Positions 33,604-43,013 are shown, counted from the stretch's first letter. The stretch: DNA of 64,000 nt from Amycolatopsis lurida (GCF_900105055.1 NZ_FNTA01000004.1:2573501-2637500), one strand, 5' to 3'. Program-made: numbers and translations. Notes: a model not told the origin generated them from the sequence alone.

Positions 33604-34848
33604 TCAGAACGGTGGCGGTTGGTCGGCTGGTGGCCGGGGTTGGTGGAGCGGCGGAGGCGTGCTGTCGTAGGCCTGGCCGGTGGGGGTGATGATGGTGAGG
33701 GTGCCGTCCGATGCGAGCCGGTAGGTCCAGCCGGGTTCGTCTTTCAAGCGGTGGTCGCGGCGGCAGAGATCGATCAGTTCGGTGTCGGCGGTGTGGCCGC
33801 CGTGCTGCCACGGCAGCGAGTGGTCGAGGTCGCAGGCCTGGGCGGGGCGGTGGCAGCCGGGTCTTCGGCATTCCCGGTCTCGCACCCGCACGAACTCGGC
33901 CAGCCCCGCTGTCGGCCGATAGCGGTCCCGGCCGAGATCGAGTACTTGCCCGGAGAGGGGGTCGGTGATGATCCGCCGCAACACCGTGTCCGAGCCGGAC
34001 GCGATCTGGCGCGCCAGTCCCGCGGGAACAGACCCGTGCCCGGCCAGCTCCGCCGGATCATCGTTCAGACCGAGATAGGTGAACAGATCCATGTACAGAA
34101 ACACCTCACTACGCTCACCCGCACCACCTTGGCCGCCCAGCAGGAGATCGAGAGCGACATCCGCACGCAACTGGTCCAGCGTGCGGGTCTCACCCTCGGT
34201 CTTCAGGGCTCGCGCTTCGCGGTCGATGCGCCGGTAGGCGGCGGCCGCCTTCTCCACCGGGGCGTCTTCGACCTCGATCGACGCCACCCCAATCTCACCG
34301 TGACGCAGACTGAGACGCCGACCGTTCCGATGCCCCTCGGCCCGCCTGCCCGCACCGTCCGGATCGATGGTGTTCGCCGCGTGATTGGCGGCCTTGCGGA
34401 CCTGGCCGGGATTCTTGTCCGCGATCCGGTCCTCCAGGACCGCGTCAACAGCGCGCGCGTCGGTATCCGACAGCCACGCGGTGGCCGCGGCGACCTTCAT
34501 CGCACCGAACCCGCCGAGTTTCCCTTGGTCCATCAACCCGAGGGTGCGGGGCAGGCGGGTGGTCAACGCGTCGGCCGCGGCGACCACCGCGCCCGCGTGA
34601 TTGTCCACCACAGACAGCGCGAACGCCACCTCCTGGGTGACGCTCCGGGCGCCGGAACGGTGCCGGTTCAGCTGCGCCACAGCCCGGAACCGGATCGCTT
34701 CCAGCCGCGCGATCCCCGCCGACGCCGCCTGCGCGACAGCGACGGAATCCTTGTCGTCCAAGGAATCCACCACATCGTTCACCGGGGCTAGCACGGCCGG
34801 GTCGGTGAGATTTTCCAGAAGCGCCACAGGCGCGGAATGAGTGTCCAC
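33604..34848 (-). CDS. DUF222 / HNH endonuclease protein (REP13E12-like family)
   Basis: 414 aa. The N-terminal DUF222 region (about residues 1-260) includes AAGIARLEAIRF-like helices, LMDQGKLGGFGAMKVAAATA and KNPGQVRKAANHAAN. A C-terminal HNH nuclease core follows: RECRRPGCHRPAQACDLDHS, LPWQHGGHTADTELIDLCRR and DHRLKDEPGW, with the two Cys and the H-N-H histidines. These multi-copy proteins are the REP13E12 family of mycobacteria and their relatives; their role is not settled. GTG 34848 (VDTHSAP) is chosen. The frame continues open upstream through the 39-bp repeats to 35178, but without a good start. Repeats flank it on both sides. Confidence 0.82.
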   Translation of the reverse strand: MDTHSAPVALLENLTDPAVLAPVNDVVDSLDDKDSVAVAQAASAGIARLEAIRFRAVAQLNRHRSGARSVTQEVAFALSVVDNHAGAVVAAADALTTRLPRTLGLMDQGKLGGFGAMKVAAATAWLSDTDARAVDAVLEDRIADKNPGQVRKAANHAANTIDPDGAGRRAEGHRNGRRLSLRHGEIGVASIEVEDAPVEKAAAAYRRIDREARALKTEGETRTLDQLRADVALDLLLGGQGGAGERSEVFLYMDLFTYLGLNDDPAELAGHGSVPAGLARQIASGSDTVLRRIITDPLSGQVLDLGRDRYRPTAGLAEFVRVRDRECRRPGCHRPAQACDLDHSLPWQHGGHTADTELIDLCRRDHRLKDEPGWTYRLASDGTLTIITPTGQAYDSTPPPLHQPRPPADQPPPF

Positions 34849-34906
34849 CCCACGAACATACGACCCACCACCGACAAAACCGCCCCCACGGACACCGCAA
34901 AGCATT

Positions 34907-35069
34907 ACCGATTTTCGGCGACAAAGGCCGCCCGCCACGGCCGGGCTTAGCCGTTCCCGACAAAGGCCGCCCGCCATGGCCGGGCTTAGCAGTTTCCGAC
35001 AAAGGCCGCCCGCCATGGCCGGGCTTAGCAGTTTCCGACAAAGGCCGCCCGCCACGGCCGATTTCCGGC
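34907..35069. repeat. 39-bp tandem repeat (3.6 copies) bounded by two 13-mer hairpins
   Basis: Units start at 34919, 34958, 34997 and 35036 (last one partial). Each reads CGACAAAGGCCGCCCGCCAT followed by GGCCGGGCTTAGCAGTTTC with one to four changes. A 13-mer hairpin precedes the array (34907-34919) and another follows (35057-35069). 39 bp is 13 codons, so the minus-strand frame of the HNH gene stays open through it. Confidence 0.85.
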
Positions 35070-35182
35070 AAATACCCCGCCTATCGGCAAGTGCACCGCA
35101 GTCGGCAAAGCCTGGACTTCGCGGGCATGGCGGGACGTTGCCATTTTGCCGCAACAAACCGGCCACTCGTGACACCAAAAAG

Positions 35183-35215
35183 GCGGCCCATCGCCGTTTC
35201 CCGGCAATGGGCCGC
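35183..35215 (-). terminator. Terminator of the flotillin-AAA operon
   Basis: Read on the minus strand: stem GCGGCCCATTGCCG / CGGCGATGGGCCGC (one mismatch) with a 5-base loop, followed by TTTTTGG. It lies 20 bp after the AAA gene stop and its tip contains one GCCG-n5-CGGC 13-mer (35193-35205). Confidence 0.82.
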
Positions 35216-35234
35216 CCGAGCGTTCAAACCCGAA

Positions 35235-38200
35235 CTACACCACGTCCCGCACGACCATCCGCTCCGAAGCGCGCTCGATAGCCGCCTCGACCGCGCCGAC
35301 CCGGTCGGCCAGCAGGCCCATCGCGCCGACCGCACGGCTCATCGGGTCCTCGTCGTCCCCGCCCAGCGCTTGCGCGCGCAGGTACGCCGCCTTCACGTCC
35401 GCCCATCGCTTCGCCTCCGAGGAACTCAGCCGTCCGCGGAGTTCGGCCAGTTTCAGCAGGTTCGCTTCGGCGCCCGAGGTGAGTGTCTGTGCTTCGCCGG
35501 CGTAGTGGTCGTCGATCAGCGCTTCCAGTTCGGCGTCGTTCATCGCGGGCACGATCCGGCCGGCGAGCTTGTTCATGTTCCGGTACGAGCCCTGTAGCTG
35601 GAACGGCGGTTCGACCCGGGACGAGTCCGCTTGTGCGGCCGAAGCGATGTACGCCTGGTTGTTCGTCAGGACGATCCGCTGCACCTTGATCAGTTTCCGC
35701 AGGACGGCGAGGATCTGTTCCAGTTCGGTCGCCGAGTACGAGTGCTTCAGCTGATCCGCCCGCACCGAACCGTCACCGCGGGCCAGCCGCACGAGAACGT
35801 CCACATCGGACCGTTCACGCGAGACCAACGGGGCCAGGACGGTGTTCGCGGTGAGCGAGTTCTCGATGTAGCTCAACGCGAAGAGGTCTTCCTTGCCCGA
35901 CAGCACATCGCCGAGGTTCCACACGTCCGCGCGGTTGGCGAGCATGTCCGGGATCCGGAAACGCTTGCCCTGCTCGGTATAGGGGTTGCCCGCCATGCAG
36001 ACCGCGAACCGCTTGCCCCGCAGGTCATAGGTCCGCGTCCGGCCTTCCCAGACGCCTTCCATCCGCCGTTGCGCGTCGCACAGCGAGATGAACTTCTGCA
36101 GCAGTTCCGGCGAGGTGTGCTGGATGTCGTCCAGGTACAACAGCACATTGTTGCCCTGCTCCAGCGCGAACGAAATCTTTTCGACCTCTTGCCGCGCCGT
36201 CGCGTTGGGCGCGTCCGCCGGATCCACCGACGTGACCTCGTGCCCGAGCGCCGGCCCGTTCACCTTGACGAACACCAGTCCGAGCCGGCTCGCGACGTAC
36301 TCCATGAGCGTCGTCTTGCCGTAGCCGGGCGGGGAGATGAGCAGCAGCAGACCGGATTGGTCGGTGCGCCGCGCATCGCCGGTCGCGCCGAGTTGCTTGG
36401 CGAGGTTGTCGCCGATCAACGGCAGATAGACCTCGTCGAGCAACCTGTTGCGCACGAAGGCGCTCATCACCTTCGGCTTGTACTCGCTCAGCCGCAACCT
36501 GTCCCGCTCGGCCGCCACGAGATCGTTACGCAGCCGTTGGTACGCCCGGAAACCCGGCACCCGGTCACGACGGAACCGGAGTGTTCTGGCCAGCGTCTCG
36601 TCCAGTCGCAGCGTCAGGGAACGGTTCACGATCCGCGGATGCGAGCCGAGCAGACCGTCCACAGTGGCCGAAAGCTCCGCCGAGGAATCGTAACGGGGCA
36701 GGTCGGCCAGTTCGATCGCGACGGCCTCCGCGAGTTCATCCCGAGAGAGACCGGACGAGTCCACAAAGGACTGAAGCCAGGCCTCGGCGAGCTGGTGACG
36801 GTCCGCGAGGTCTTCGAGGGCGCGCAGGTCTTCGGCGAAGCTCCGGCGGTCGAGCCGGAACTTGTCGAGCAGGGTCCGCGCGCCGGCGCTGGTGACGAAA
36901 CCCGGCGACGCGTCGGCCAGTTCCTCGAACAGGTACTCGCCGGCGAGTTCGAGGTCCAGCGTCAAGCCGGACGACGTGGCGAAGGCCGACATCGCCTCGG
37001 TGAGTTCCCGCGCCAGCGCGTCGATCGCCGTGGTGTGCCCGAACGCCTCCCGTACCCGCGCGAGCGACGCGGCGCGCGTCGTCCAGGCGGACTTCGCCGC
37101 TTCTTCGGCACCGAAAGCCCAGAACAGCTGGGCGGCGGCACGAGCGGCGGGCGGATACCGCAGCAGCCCCGCGGCGGACCGCAGGCGCAACAGCACGGCC
37201 AGGATCGCCGCGGCGTCGTGGTCGTGCACACCCCGCGCGTAACCCTCGTCGTAGCGGTCCCCCGCCACCCGCCGGACGACGTCCAGCAGATCGGCTTCCG
37301 GCAGCTCCGGCTGTTCGGCCAGAATCGACGTCGCCAAATATTCGGCGCGGTAGACCTCGGGCGATTCCGAGACCAGCAGCTGATCCCAGTACGGCCGCGT
37401 CGCCTCGAAGGAGGAATCCCGTACGGGCGAGCGGTAGTCGGTCCCGGTGATCGCGAACTTCATCCCGCCGTCGTGCGGCACCAGGGTGAGGTCGATGTCC
37501 TGCGTGTTGACCGCGAAGGTGTTGCGGCCGAGGCGGATCGTCTCGCCGTTCTCGCCGTAGAGGTCGAGCCGGTCACGCAGTGCGCGGCCTGCCTCCTGGC
37601 GGGCGGCCTTGACCCGGCCTTCCAGTTCCTCGGCGCGCACCTGGTCGCCGAGGTCCCGGAGTTCGGTGACCACGCTGCGCAGCTTCGCGACCATCGGATC
37701 GGAAGCGAAGTAGGTGTTGATCTCGTCGACCGAGCCGAGTGTGCCGACCCGCCTGGTGACGCTCGAGAGGATCCGCTCGGCCGAGTCGACCAGCCGGTCC
37801 GCGCGACGCGCCCGCTCGTCGAGCAGCGCCTGTTTGCGCGAGGAAAACGCCTCGTAGACGTCGGTGCGCTTCTCACCGAGCGACGCGAGGAAGTCGTCGA
37901 ACTCGCCGAACCGCGATTCGAGGTTCTCCAGCTGCAACAGCAATCTGCCGAGTTGTTCGTCGCACCGGTCGGGAGTGTCCGCGACCGCGAGCCCACCCGT
38001 GATCGCCTGCGCGAGCAGCGCGAACTCGGCGGCGAACTCCGCCCTGCCCTCGGTCTCCAGCAGCTCCTTGCGACGCGCTTCGAGGGTGGCCCGCGCCCGG
38101 TTGACCGCGCCGATGACCTCGCCGACGCGCTCGAGGATCTTCGTCCGCACCACGGCGTCCGCGATGTCCAGGCCGCCGACCACGTCGGTGAGGACCTCAA

Positions 38201-40127
38201 GTCCGCCGGATTGCTCGTCCAGCTGTTCGGCGACCGGGACGGCCTCGGCGACCGTGGAGATCGCGCCCGCGGCCTCGATCAGCCCGTCGACCTCGGCGTG
38301 GTAGCTCGTGAACGCGTCCTCGCCCTGCAAGAACCGGACGGCACGCTGAGCGGCTTCGCTGAAATTCCCGTCGAGGTCGGCGATCAGCTTGTCGACGCGG
38401 TCGGTGTCGACATAGCGCAGTTCCCGCACGGTGACGAGATGTCCTCGCGCGCGGTGCATTTCGGCGAGCCTGCGCACCCACGCGTCGGCCGCGTTCAGCG
38501 CCTCGCCCCGCACCTTCCGCACGAGCGAGGCGGTTTCCGCGGCGGCCTCCTCGACGGCGTCGGCCGCCTGCGAGGTGAGCGCGGTGACCGTCTCGAACTC
38601 GTCGAGCACCTGTTCCGCGGTGACCCGCACGTCCGACAGCGGCGACCGCAGGTCACCGAGTTCGGCCTCGCCGAGCCAGTGGTAGTGGTCGAAGACCCGT
38701 GCGCACGCGGCGATCAGAGCTTCGAACACCGCCGCCGACGGCGCCATCTCGCCGACCATCCGGCCGATCGAGAGACAGTCGGAGATCCCGCGGACCAGAT
38801 CGGCGTTGCCGACCCGCTCCAGCGGTCCGGTCCCGGCGGGCTGCGACGCGGCGTAGGTGTCGGACTGGAACGGCGTCCGCCACACCTGCATCGGGTGCAC
38901 GCGGCTCGGCTCGTCGGACAGCGCGCGGAACAGCACCATCGTGCCGTCGTCGAACAGCGAGTACCCGTGGCACGGGATCGGGTTCGAGACCTCTTTGCGG
39001 ATCACGTTGTACGGCAGGAGAAGCGAACGACCGTCGGCCCGCGCGTGGAAGACGTAGAGCACGTCCTCCCCGTTGGGCGAGCGGATCACGCGCTCGAACT
39101 CGAGGCCGTCCACGGTGGTGTCGAACGTCCTGCTGACACCCGTGTCGAGGTAGTAACCCCCGGGGAAGATGATCCCGTGGTCCTCGGGCAGCCGCTGGCA
39201 CGCCTGCCCGATCCCGTCGAGGCGCACCACGTCCCGGGTGCGGGTGTTGAAGACCAGGTACCGGTGCACGGTCTCCTTGTACGGCAACACCCGCAGCAGG
39301 ATCAGCGGGCCGATCCTGGCGTAGGAGACCTCGGCGTCGGCGAGGCTCTGCAGCGGCTCGTCGACCGCCTCGGCGTAAACGCCCTCACCGGTTTCGGTGT
39401 TGTTCTCGACCTTGATCGTCAGGTTGCCGCCGACGGTCTCGACGAACACCTCGTCCTCGATCGAGATATGCGGATGCCGCCCGAGAACATGCTGCTCGCG
39501 GCTCGTCTCGATCCATTCGAAGTCGTGCGACGGCGGGAACACGTGGTCCCGTTCGCCTCGGCTGTCCACATAGGACACAGAGCCGTCGGCGGCGATGCCC
39601 CAGCGCAGTACCCGGATGTCCTCGGTCCGCGGACCGATCTGGAACACCGCGAGCAGTTTGCCCTCGACCCGCCGCAGCTGCAGCAGCTTCGCCTGCCGGT
39701 AGTACCGGTACAGCTCGGCGAAGTCGCGGACGAACTGCTCGTCGCGCAGCAGCTCCGGCAGCTCTTCGGCAGGCACGTCGTCGAAGCGGAACGCTACAGT
39801 GTCTTCCATGTCGTGACTGAAGCCGTGCAGCGAGAAGACGTCGTCGACCGTCGTCTCCGGTTTGAGCCCGATGAAGACGTTGTAGCCGAACAGCATCCGC
39901 CCGCCGACCGACACGACGTCCCGCGGCACGCAGTTGTTCGCGGTGCGGATCCGCTCCGTGCCGATCAGCGCGAGCTGCGCGCTGCCGAAGACCCCGAGCC
40001 GCGCCTTGTTGAGCTCGTCCGCGCGTTTCGCCAGTTCGGCGGCCTGTGCGGCGAGCCGGGCGCGGAGCACCTCGTAGGTGCCCGCGTCCAGCTGCTCCGT
40101 TCCCGCCGCCGGTTCGGTCGTCGTCAC
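35235..40127 (-). CDS. Giant AAA-type ATPase (annotated elsewhere as 'DNA repair ATPase'), flotillin-linked
   Basis: 1,630 aa. N-terminal coiled coil (about residues 15-45), a long beta-rich region (about 60-420), a central helical/coiled-coil region (about 450-800), then a C-terminal AAA module with Walker A ISPPGYGKTTLMEY near residue 1,265, Walker B VLLYLDDIQHTSPELLQ near 1,330 and an arginine-finger-like MLANRADVWNL near 1,395. The C-terminal 200 residues are helical. GTG 40127 overlaps the flotillin stop (GTGA). Its operon position after NfeD-like and flotillin genes suggests a membrane-microdomain role; the DNA-repair label has no support in this sequence. Confidence 0.8.
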   Translation of the reverse strand: MTTTEPAAGTEQLDAGTYEVLRARLAAQAAELAKRADELNKARLGVFGSAQLALIGTERIRTANNCVPRDVVSVGGRMLFGYNVFIGLKPETTVDDVFSLHGFSHDMEDTVAFRFDDVPAEELPELLRDEQFVRDFAELYRYYRQAKLLQLRRVEGKLLAVFQIGPRTEDIRVLRWGIAADGSVSYVDSRGERDHVFPPSHDFEWIETSREQHVLGRHPHISIEDEVFVETVGGNLTIKVENNTETGEGVYAEAVDEPLQSLADAEVSYARIGPLILLRVLPYKETVHRYLVFNTRTRDVVRLDGIGQACQRLPEDHGIIFPGGYYLDTGVSRTFDTTVDGLEFERVIRSPNGEDVLYVFHARADGRSLLLPYNVIRKEVSNPIPCHGYSLFDDGTMVLFRALSDEPSRVHPMQVWRTPFQSDTYAASQPAGTGPLERVGNADLVRGISDCLSIGRMVGEMAPSAAVFEALIAACARVFDHYHWLGEAELGDLRSPLSDVRVTAEQVLDEFETVTALTSQAADAVEEAAAETASLVRKVRGEALNAADAWVRRLAEMHRARGHLVTVRELRYVDTDRVDKLIADLDGNFSEAAQRAVRFLQGEDAFTSYHAEVDGLIEAAGAISTVAEAVPVAEQLDEQSGGLEVLTDVVGGLDIADAVVRTKILERVGEVIGAVNRARATLEARRKELLETEGRAEFAAEFALLAQAITGGLAVADTPDRCDEQLGRLLLQLENLESRFGEFDDFLASLGEKRTDVYEAFSSRKQALLDERARRADRLVDSAERILSSVTRRVGTLGSVDEINTYFASDPMVAKLRSVVTELRDLGDQVRAEELEGRVKAARQEAGRALRDRLDLYGENGETIRLGRNTFAVNTQDIDLTLVPHDGGMKFAITGTDYRSPVRDSSFEATRPYWDQLLVSESPEVYRAEYLATSILAEQPELPEADLLDVVRRVAGDRYDEGYARGVHDHDAAAILAVLLRLRSAAGLLRYPPAARAAAQLFWAFGAEEAAKSAWTTRAASLARVREAFGHTTAIDALARELTEAMSAFATSSGLTLDLELAGEYLFEELADASPGFVTSAGARTLLDKFRLDRRSFAEDLRALEDLADRHQLAEAWLQSFVDSSGLSRDELAEAVAIELADLPRYDSSAELSATVDGLLGSHPRIVNRSLTLRLDETLARTLRFRRDRVPGFRAYQRLRNDLVAAERDRLRLSEYKPKVMSAFVRNRLLDEVYLPLIGDNLAKQLGATGDARRTDQSGLLLLISPPGYGKTTLMEYVASRLGLVFVKVNGPALGHEVTSVDPADAPNATARQEVEKISFALEQGNNVLLYLDDIQHTSPELLQKFISLCDAQRRMEGVWEGRTRTYDLRGKRFAVCMAGNPYTEQGKRFRIPDMLANRADVWNLGDVLSGKEDLFALSYIENSLTANTVLAPLVSRERSDVDVLVRLARGDGSVRADQLKHSYSATELEQILAVLRKLIKVQRIVLTNNQAYIASAAQADSSRVEPPFQLQGSYRNMNKLAGRIVPAMNDAELEALIDDHYAGEAQTLTSGAEANLLKLAELRGRLSSSEAKRWADVKAAYLRAQALGGDDEDPMSRAVGAMGLLADRVGAVEAAIERASERMVVRDVV

Positions 40128-42133
40128 TGCTTCGCGGGGGCGAGGGTGGCGACAGAGGTCTCGGCGAGGCCGAGCCGCTGCGCCATCGACAGCAGCTCAC
40201 GCAGCTTGTCGCTGTCCGGGCCGCCCGCCTGCAACTGCTTGGCCAGGAAGGCCGACAGCGTCAGGTTCTTCACGTCCTCCGTGCTCACCGAGCCGACCAG
40301 TTTCGTCAGGTCGTCGGTGAAGCTGCCCGAACCGTCGAGCCACGACTTCCCGAGCGTCTGGACGACGTCCGAGTGCTCGACGAAGCCGTCCACGCTCTTG
40401 CCGAGCCCGATCGAGCCGATCACCTTCTCGAAGAACATCGTCTCGCCGCCGACGATGTCGATGTCGGCCTTCTCCAGCCCGATGCCCAGCACCGTGGCCT
40501 GCGCCTCGGCGACCTCGCGCTGCACGGTGAGCGCGGCGAGCCGGATCTCCTTCTCGGCCTCCAGGCGCAGGCGGTACTCCTCGTGCTGACGGCTGGCGGT
40601 GTCGAGCGCGGCCATCGCGGCGGCCTTCTCGGTGAGACCTTCGGCCTCGCCCTTGAGCTTGTCGCGCATCCCGTCGGCGAGCACGATCGCCTTCTCGCGT
40701 TCGACGATCGCCTCGGCCCGGCCGACCTTCTCCAGCGCGTCGGCGTCGCGTTCCTTGACCTGCGCCGCGGCCAGCCCGATGGCGGCCTCCTCGGCCTGGA
40801 TGCCTTCGGCCAGACGGATCTTGGCCCGGGTGTCCAGCTCGGCGGCCTGCTGGCGTGCCTCGGCCAGCGTCAGCTCCTCGCGGGCCTTGTGCTTCGACGC
40901 GGCCTCGGCGGCTTCCGCGGCCTTGATGTCCTTGACGAGGTTTTCCTGCGCCTCCGCCTCGGCCCGGATGATGATCGCCGAACGCTGGCGCTCCGCCTCT
41001 TCGACGACGCGGAGCTTCTTGATGTTCTCTTCCTGCTCGGCCACGGTCTTCTCGACCGCGATCCGCTCGCGGATCACCTCGGCGATGGACCGCTTCTCGG
41101 TCTCGACTTCCTTGTCCTTGGCGATCCGGGACAGCTCGGTCTCGCGCTCACGGCCGATGACCTCGAGCAGCCGGTCCTTCTCGATGCGCTCGCTCTCGAT
41201 GGCGATGACGCGTTCGCGGTTCTTGCCCGCGACCTCGATCTCACGCTGCTGGTTCTGGTGCTGGATGCCGAGCTGCTCGTCCGTGCGCAGCTGCGCGGCC
41301 TGCGACTTGAGCCGCTCCTCCGCCTGCACCTTCGCGATCTCGGCCTCTTCACGCGCCCGCATGGTCTCGACCTCGCGGTTCTGCTTGATCTCCGCGTCGG
41401 CCTGCCGCCGCTCCAGTTCCAGGATCGCCTCGCGGGCGTCCACGTTCTGGCGGGTGATCTCTTTTTCCTCGCTGCGGCGGAACTCGTTGGTGCGCACGTG
41501 CTCGATCGCGGTCAGCTCGGTGATCTTGCGGATACCCTGCGCGTCGAGGATGTTCGCGGAGTCGAGCTGCGCCATCGGCGTCTGCTCGAGGTAGTCGATG
41601 GCCGCGTCCTCCAGGCTGTACCCGTTGAGGTCGGTGCCGATGACGCGGATGATCTGGTCGCGGAATTCGTGGCGTTTGGTGTAGAGGTCCACGAAGTCGA
41701 GTTGCTTGCCGACGGTTTTCAACGCCTCGGAGAACTTGGCGTTGAACAGCTCCTGCAGGGTCGCCTCGTCGCTGGCGCGTTCGGTGCCGATGGCCTGCGC
41801 GACCTTGATGACGTCCTCGACGGTCTTGTTGACCCGCACGAAGAACGAGATCCGGATGTCGGCGCGGATGTTGTCCCGGCAGATCAGGCCCTCGCGGCCA
41901 GTCCGGGTGATCTCCATGGCCTTGACCGAGGTGTCCATGATCTCGGCCTTGTGCAGCACGGGCAGGACGATCGCGCCGGTGAACGTCACGTCGACACGGC
42001 GGACCTTCGAGATGATCAGCGCCTTACCCTGCGGCACCTTTTTGAACAACCTGGTGATCGTGAAGAGCAAGACCAGGAGGATGACAACTATCACGGCGAT
42101 CAGTACGCCGGCCCCCACGCTGATGGCACCCAT
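40124..42133 (-). CDS. Flotillin / SPFH-domain membrane scaffold protein (YqiK-like)
   Basis: 669 aa. One N-terminal membrane helix (about residues 7-27), an SPFH/band-7 domain (about 30-200: GKALIISKVRRVDVTFTGAI, GREGLICRDNIRADIRISFF), then about 330 residues of Ala/Glu-rich coiled coil (EAEAQENLVKDIKAAEAAEA, EKVGRAEAIVEREKAIVLAD) and a C-terminal oligomerisation part. Flotillins build ordered membrane domains together with NfeD-like proteins. ATG 42133 follows AAAGGA. It lies 17 bp after the NfeD-like gene and overlaps the AAA gene. Confidence 0.92.
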   Translation of the reverse strand: MGAISVGAGVLIAVIVVILLVLLFTITRLFKKVPQGKALIISKVRRVDVTFTGAIVLPVLHKAEIMDTSVKAMEITRTGREGLICRDNIRADIRISFFVRVNKTVEDVIKVAQAIGTERASDEATLQELFNAKFSEALKTVGKQLDFVDLYTKRHEFRDQIIRVIGTDLNGYSLEDAAIDYLEQTPMAQLDSANILDAQGIRKITELTAIEHVRTNEFRRSEEKEITRQNVDAREAILELERRQADAEIKQNREVETMRAREEAEIAKVQAEERLKSQAAQLRTDEQLGIQHQNQQREIEVAGKNRERVIAIESERIEKDRLLEVIGRERETELSRIAKDKEVETEKRSIAEVIRERIAVEKTVAEQEENIKKLRVVEEAERQRSAIIIRAEAEAQENLVKDIKAAEAAEAASKHKAREELTLAEARQQAAELDTRAKIRLAEGIQAEEAAIGLAAAQVKERDADALEKVGRAEAIVEREKAIVLADGMRDKLKGEAEGLTEKAAAMAALDTASRQHEEYRLRLEAEKEIRLAALTVQREVAEAQATVLGIGLEKADIDIVGGETMFFEKVIGSIGLGKSVDGFVEHSDVVQTLGKSWLDGSGSFTDDLTKLVGSVSTEDVKNLTLSAFLAKQLQAGGPDSDKLRELLSMAQRLGLAETSVATLAPAKQ

Positions 42134-42150
42134 AGTGTTCCTTTTCTGCT

Positions 42151-42735
42151 TCAGATGTCCAAGGACTCGACCCAGAAGAACTCGCGTTCGGGGTCGTAGT
42201 CATAGAGAACTACGCGGCTGCCCGCCGTGAGGTTGCCTTCGCCTGCCTGACGAACGTCCACAATGGCCGTGGACCCGTCGGCGGCGGCGACTTCGGCCTG
42301 GCCGAAGTCATGGGTGACCGACGAGGTGCGGATGACCGCGGCCCTGCCGACGAAATCTCTTCTGCTCGGTTCCTTGGCGGGACCGAAGACGCGACGAAGC
42401 GGCACCACGATCACCCTCGTCCCGAGTGTGCCGAGTAGGAGCGCGACGACGAGCACGCCGATCCCGAGCCCGATCCTCGATGGTGTCGAAAGCTCCAGGT
42501 CATCGAGTAGAACCGTCCCTGCCAGGCTGGCGAACCAGGTGAATGCGATCAGTGAAGAGAGCGAAAGGGACAAGGGGACCCCGCCGAAGCCCGCCAGGAG
42601 CCCGTCGCCGCCGTCGAAGTCATCGACGTCGACAGCGCCGAGCAGGGCCAGCAGCCAATAGCCGATCACCACGATCAGCAGGAAGCTGAAGAGCACGGCC
42701 GGGAACCCCAGAGCCGCGGTGACGAACCCGCTCAT
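42151..42735 (-). CDS. NfeD-like/OB-fold membrane protein (YqiJ-like)
   Basis: 194 aa. Helices at about residues 5-33 and 55-120 (three segments) and a C-terminal soluble domain (about 125-194; RRDFVGRAAVIRTSSVTHDF, GSTAIVDVRQAGEGNLTAGS, VVLYDYDPEREFFWVES) with the beta-rich OB look of NfeD/YqiJ proteins. It is the usual partner of flotillin. ATG 42735 (MSGFVT) is chosen; an ATG at 42756 is in frame. First gene of the operon. Confidence 0.82.
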   Translation of the reverse strand: MSGFVTAALGFPAVLFSFLLIVVIGYWLLALLGAVDVDDFDGGDGLLAGFGGVPLSLSLSSLIAFTWFASLAGTVLLDDLELSTPSRIGLGIGVLVVALLLGTLGTRVIVVPLRRVFGPAKEPSRRDFVGRAAVIRTSSVTHDFGQAEVAAADGSTAIVDVRQAGEGNLTAGSRVVLYDYDPEREFFWVESLDI

Positions 42736-42833
42736 CGCCGTCGTTCCCTCCCCCATTACCCCGGGTCAGGACTATAACCAGCGCGTGACGGGGAGCGGGT
42801 CGTTTTCGGCTACGAGTGGGTCACGGTGCTCCC

Positions 42834-42889
42834 CGCGATTAGTCACCTACTTGCGCCCGATCCCTCCCGCAACCAGGTGACTGATTGCG
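42834..42889. repeat. Pair of inverted 22-bp palindromic repeats (copies 2 and 3)
   Basis: 42868-42889 reads CGCAACC-AGGTGAC-TGATTGCG; 42834-42855 is the inverted version, CGCAAGT-AGGTGAC-TAATCGCG on the minus strand. Together they form a larger hairpin through AGTCACCT (42841-42848) and AGGTGACT (42875-42882). The same 22-mer lies at 2797-2818. Confidence 0.65.
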
Positions 42890-43013
42890 AGCGGAGGGTT
42901 ACGCCGACCGGCGGCTCTCAAGCCATCCGGTTGGACCTGTCGCACCACCGGGGCGAGCCCTACTCTCCAGTATTGAGAGTGACACAGGACACACCACGGT
43001 CTTGGGAGGCTCC

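Noticed and set aside
34919..35060. Possible CRISPR array
   Set aside because: The 39-bp units are directly tandem without spacers, and no cas gene is present. The same holds for the 186-bp array.
35631..40589. 1,652-codon open frame on the plus strand
   Set aside because: It lies antisense to the giant AAA ATPase gene, which has Walker motifs, a coupled GTGA start and proper operon context. The antisense product is Arg/Pro/Gln/Val-rich without domains.
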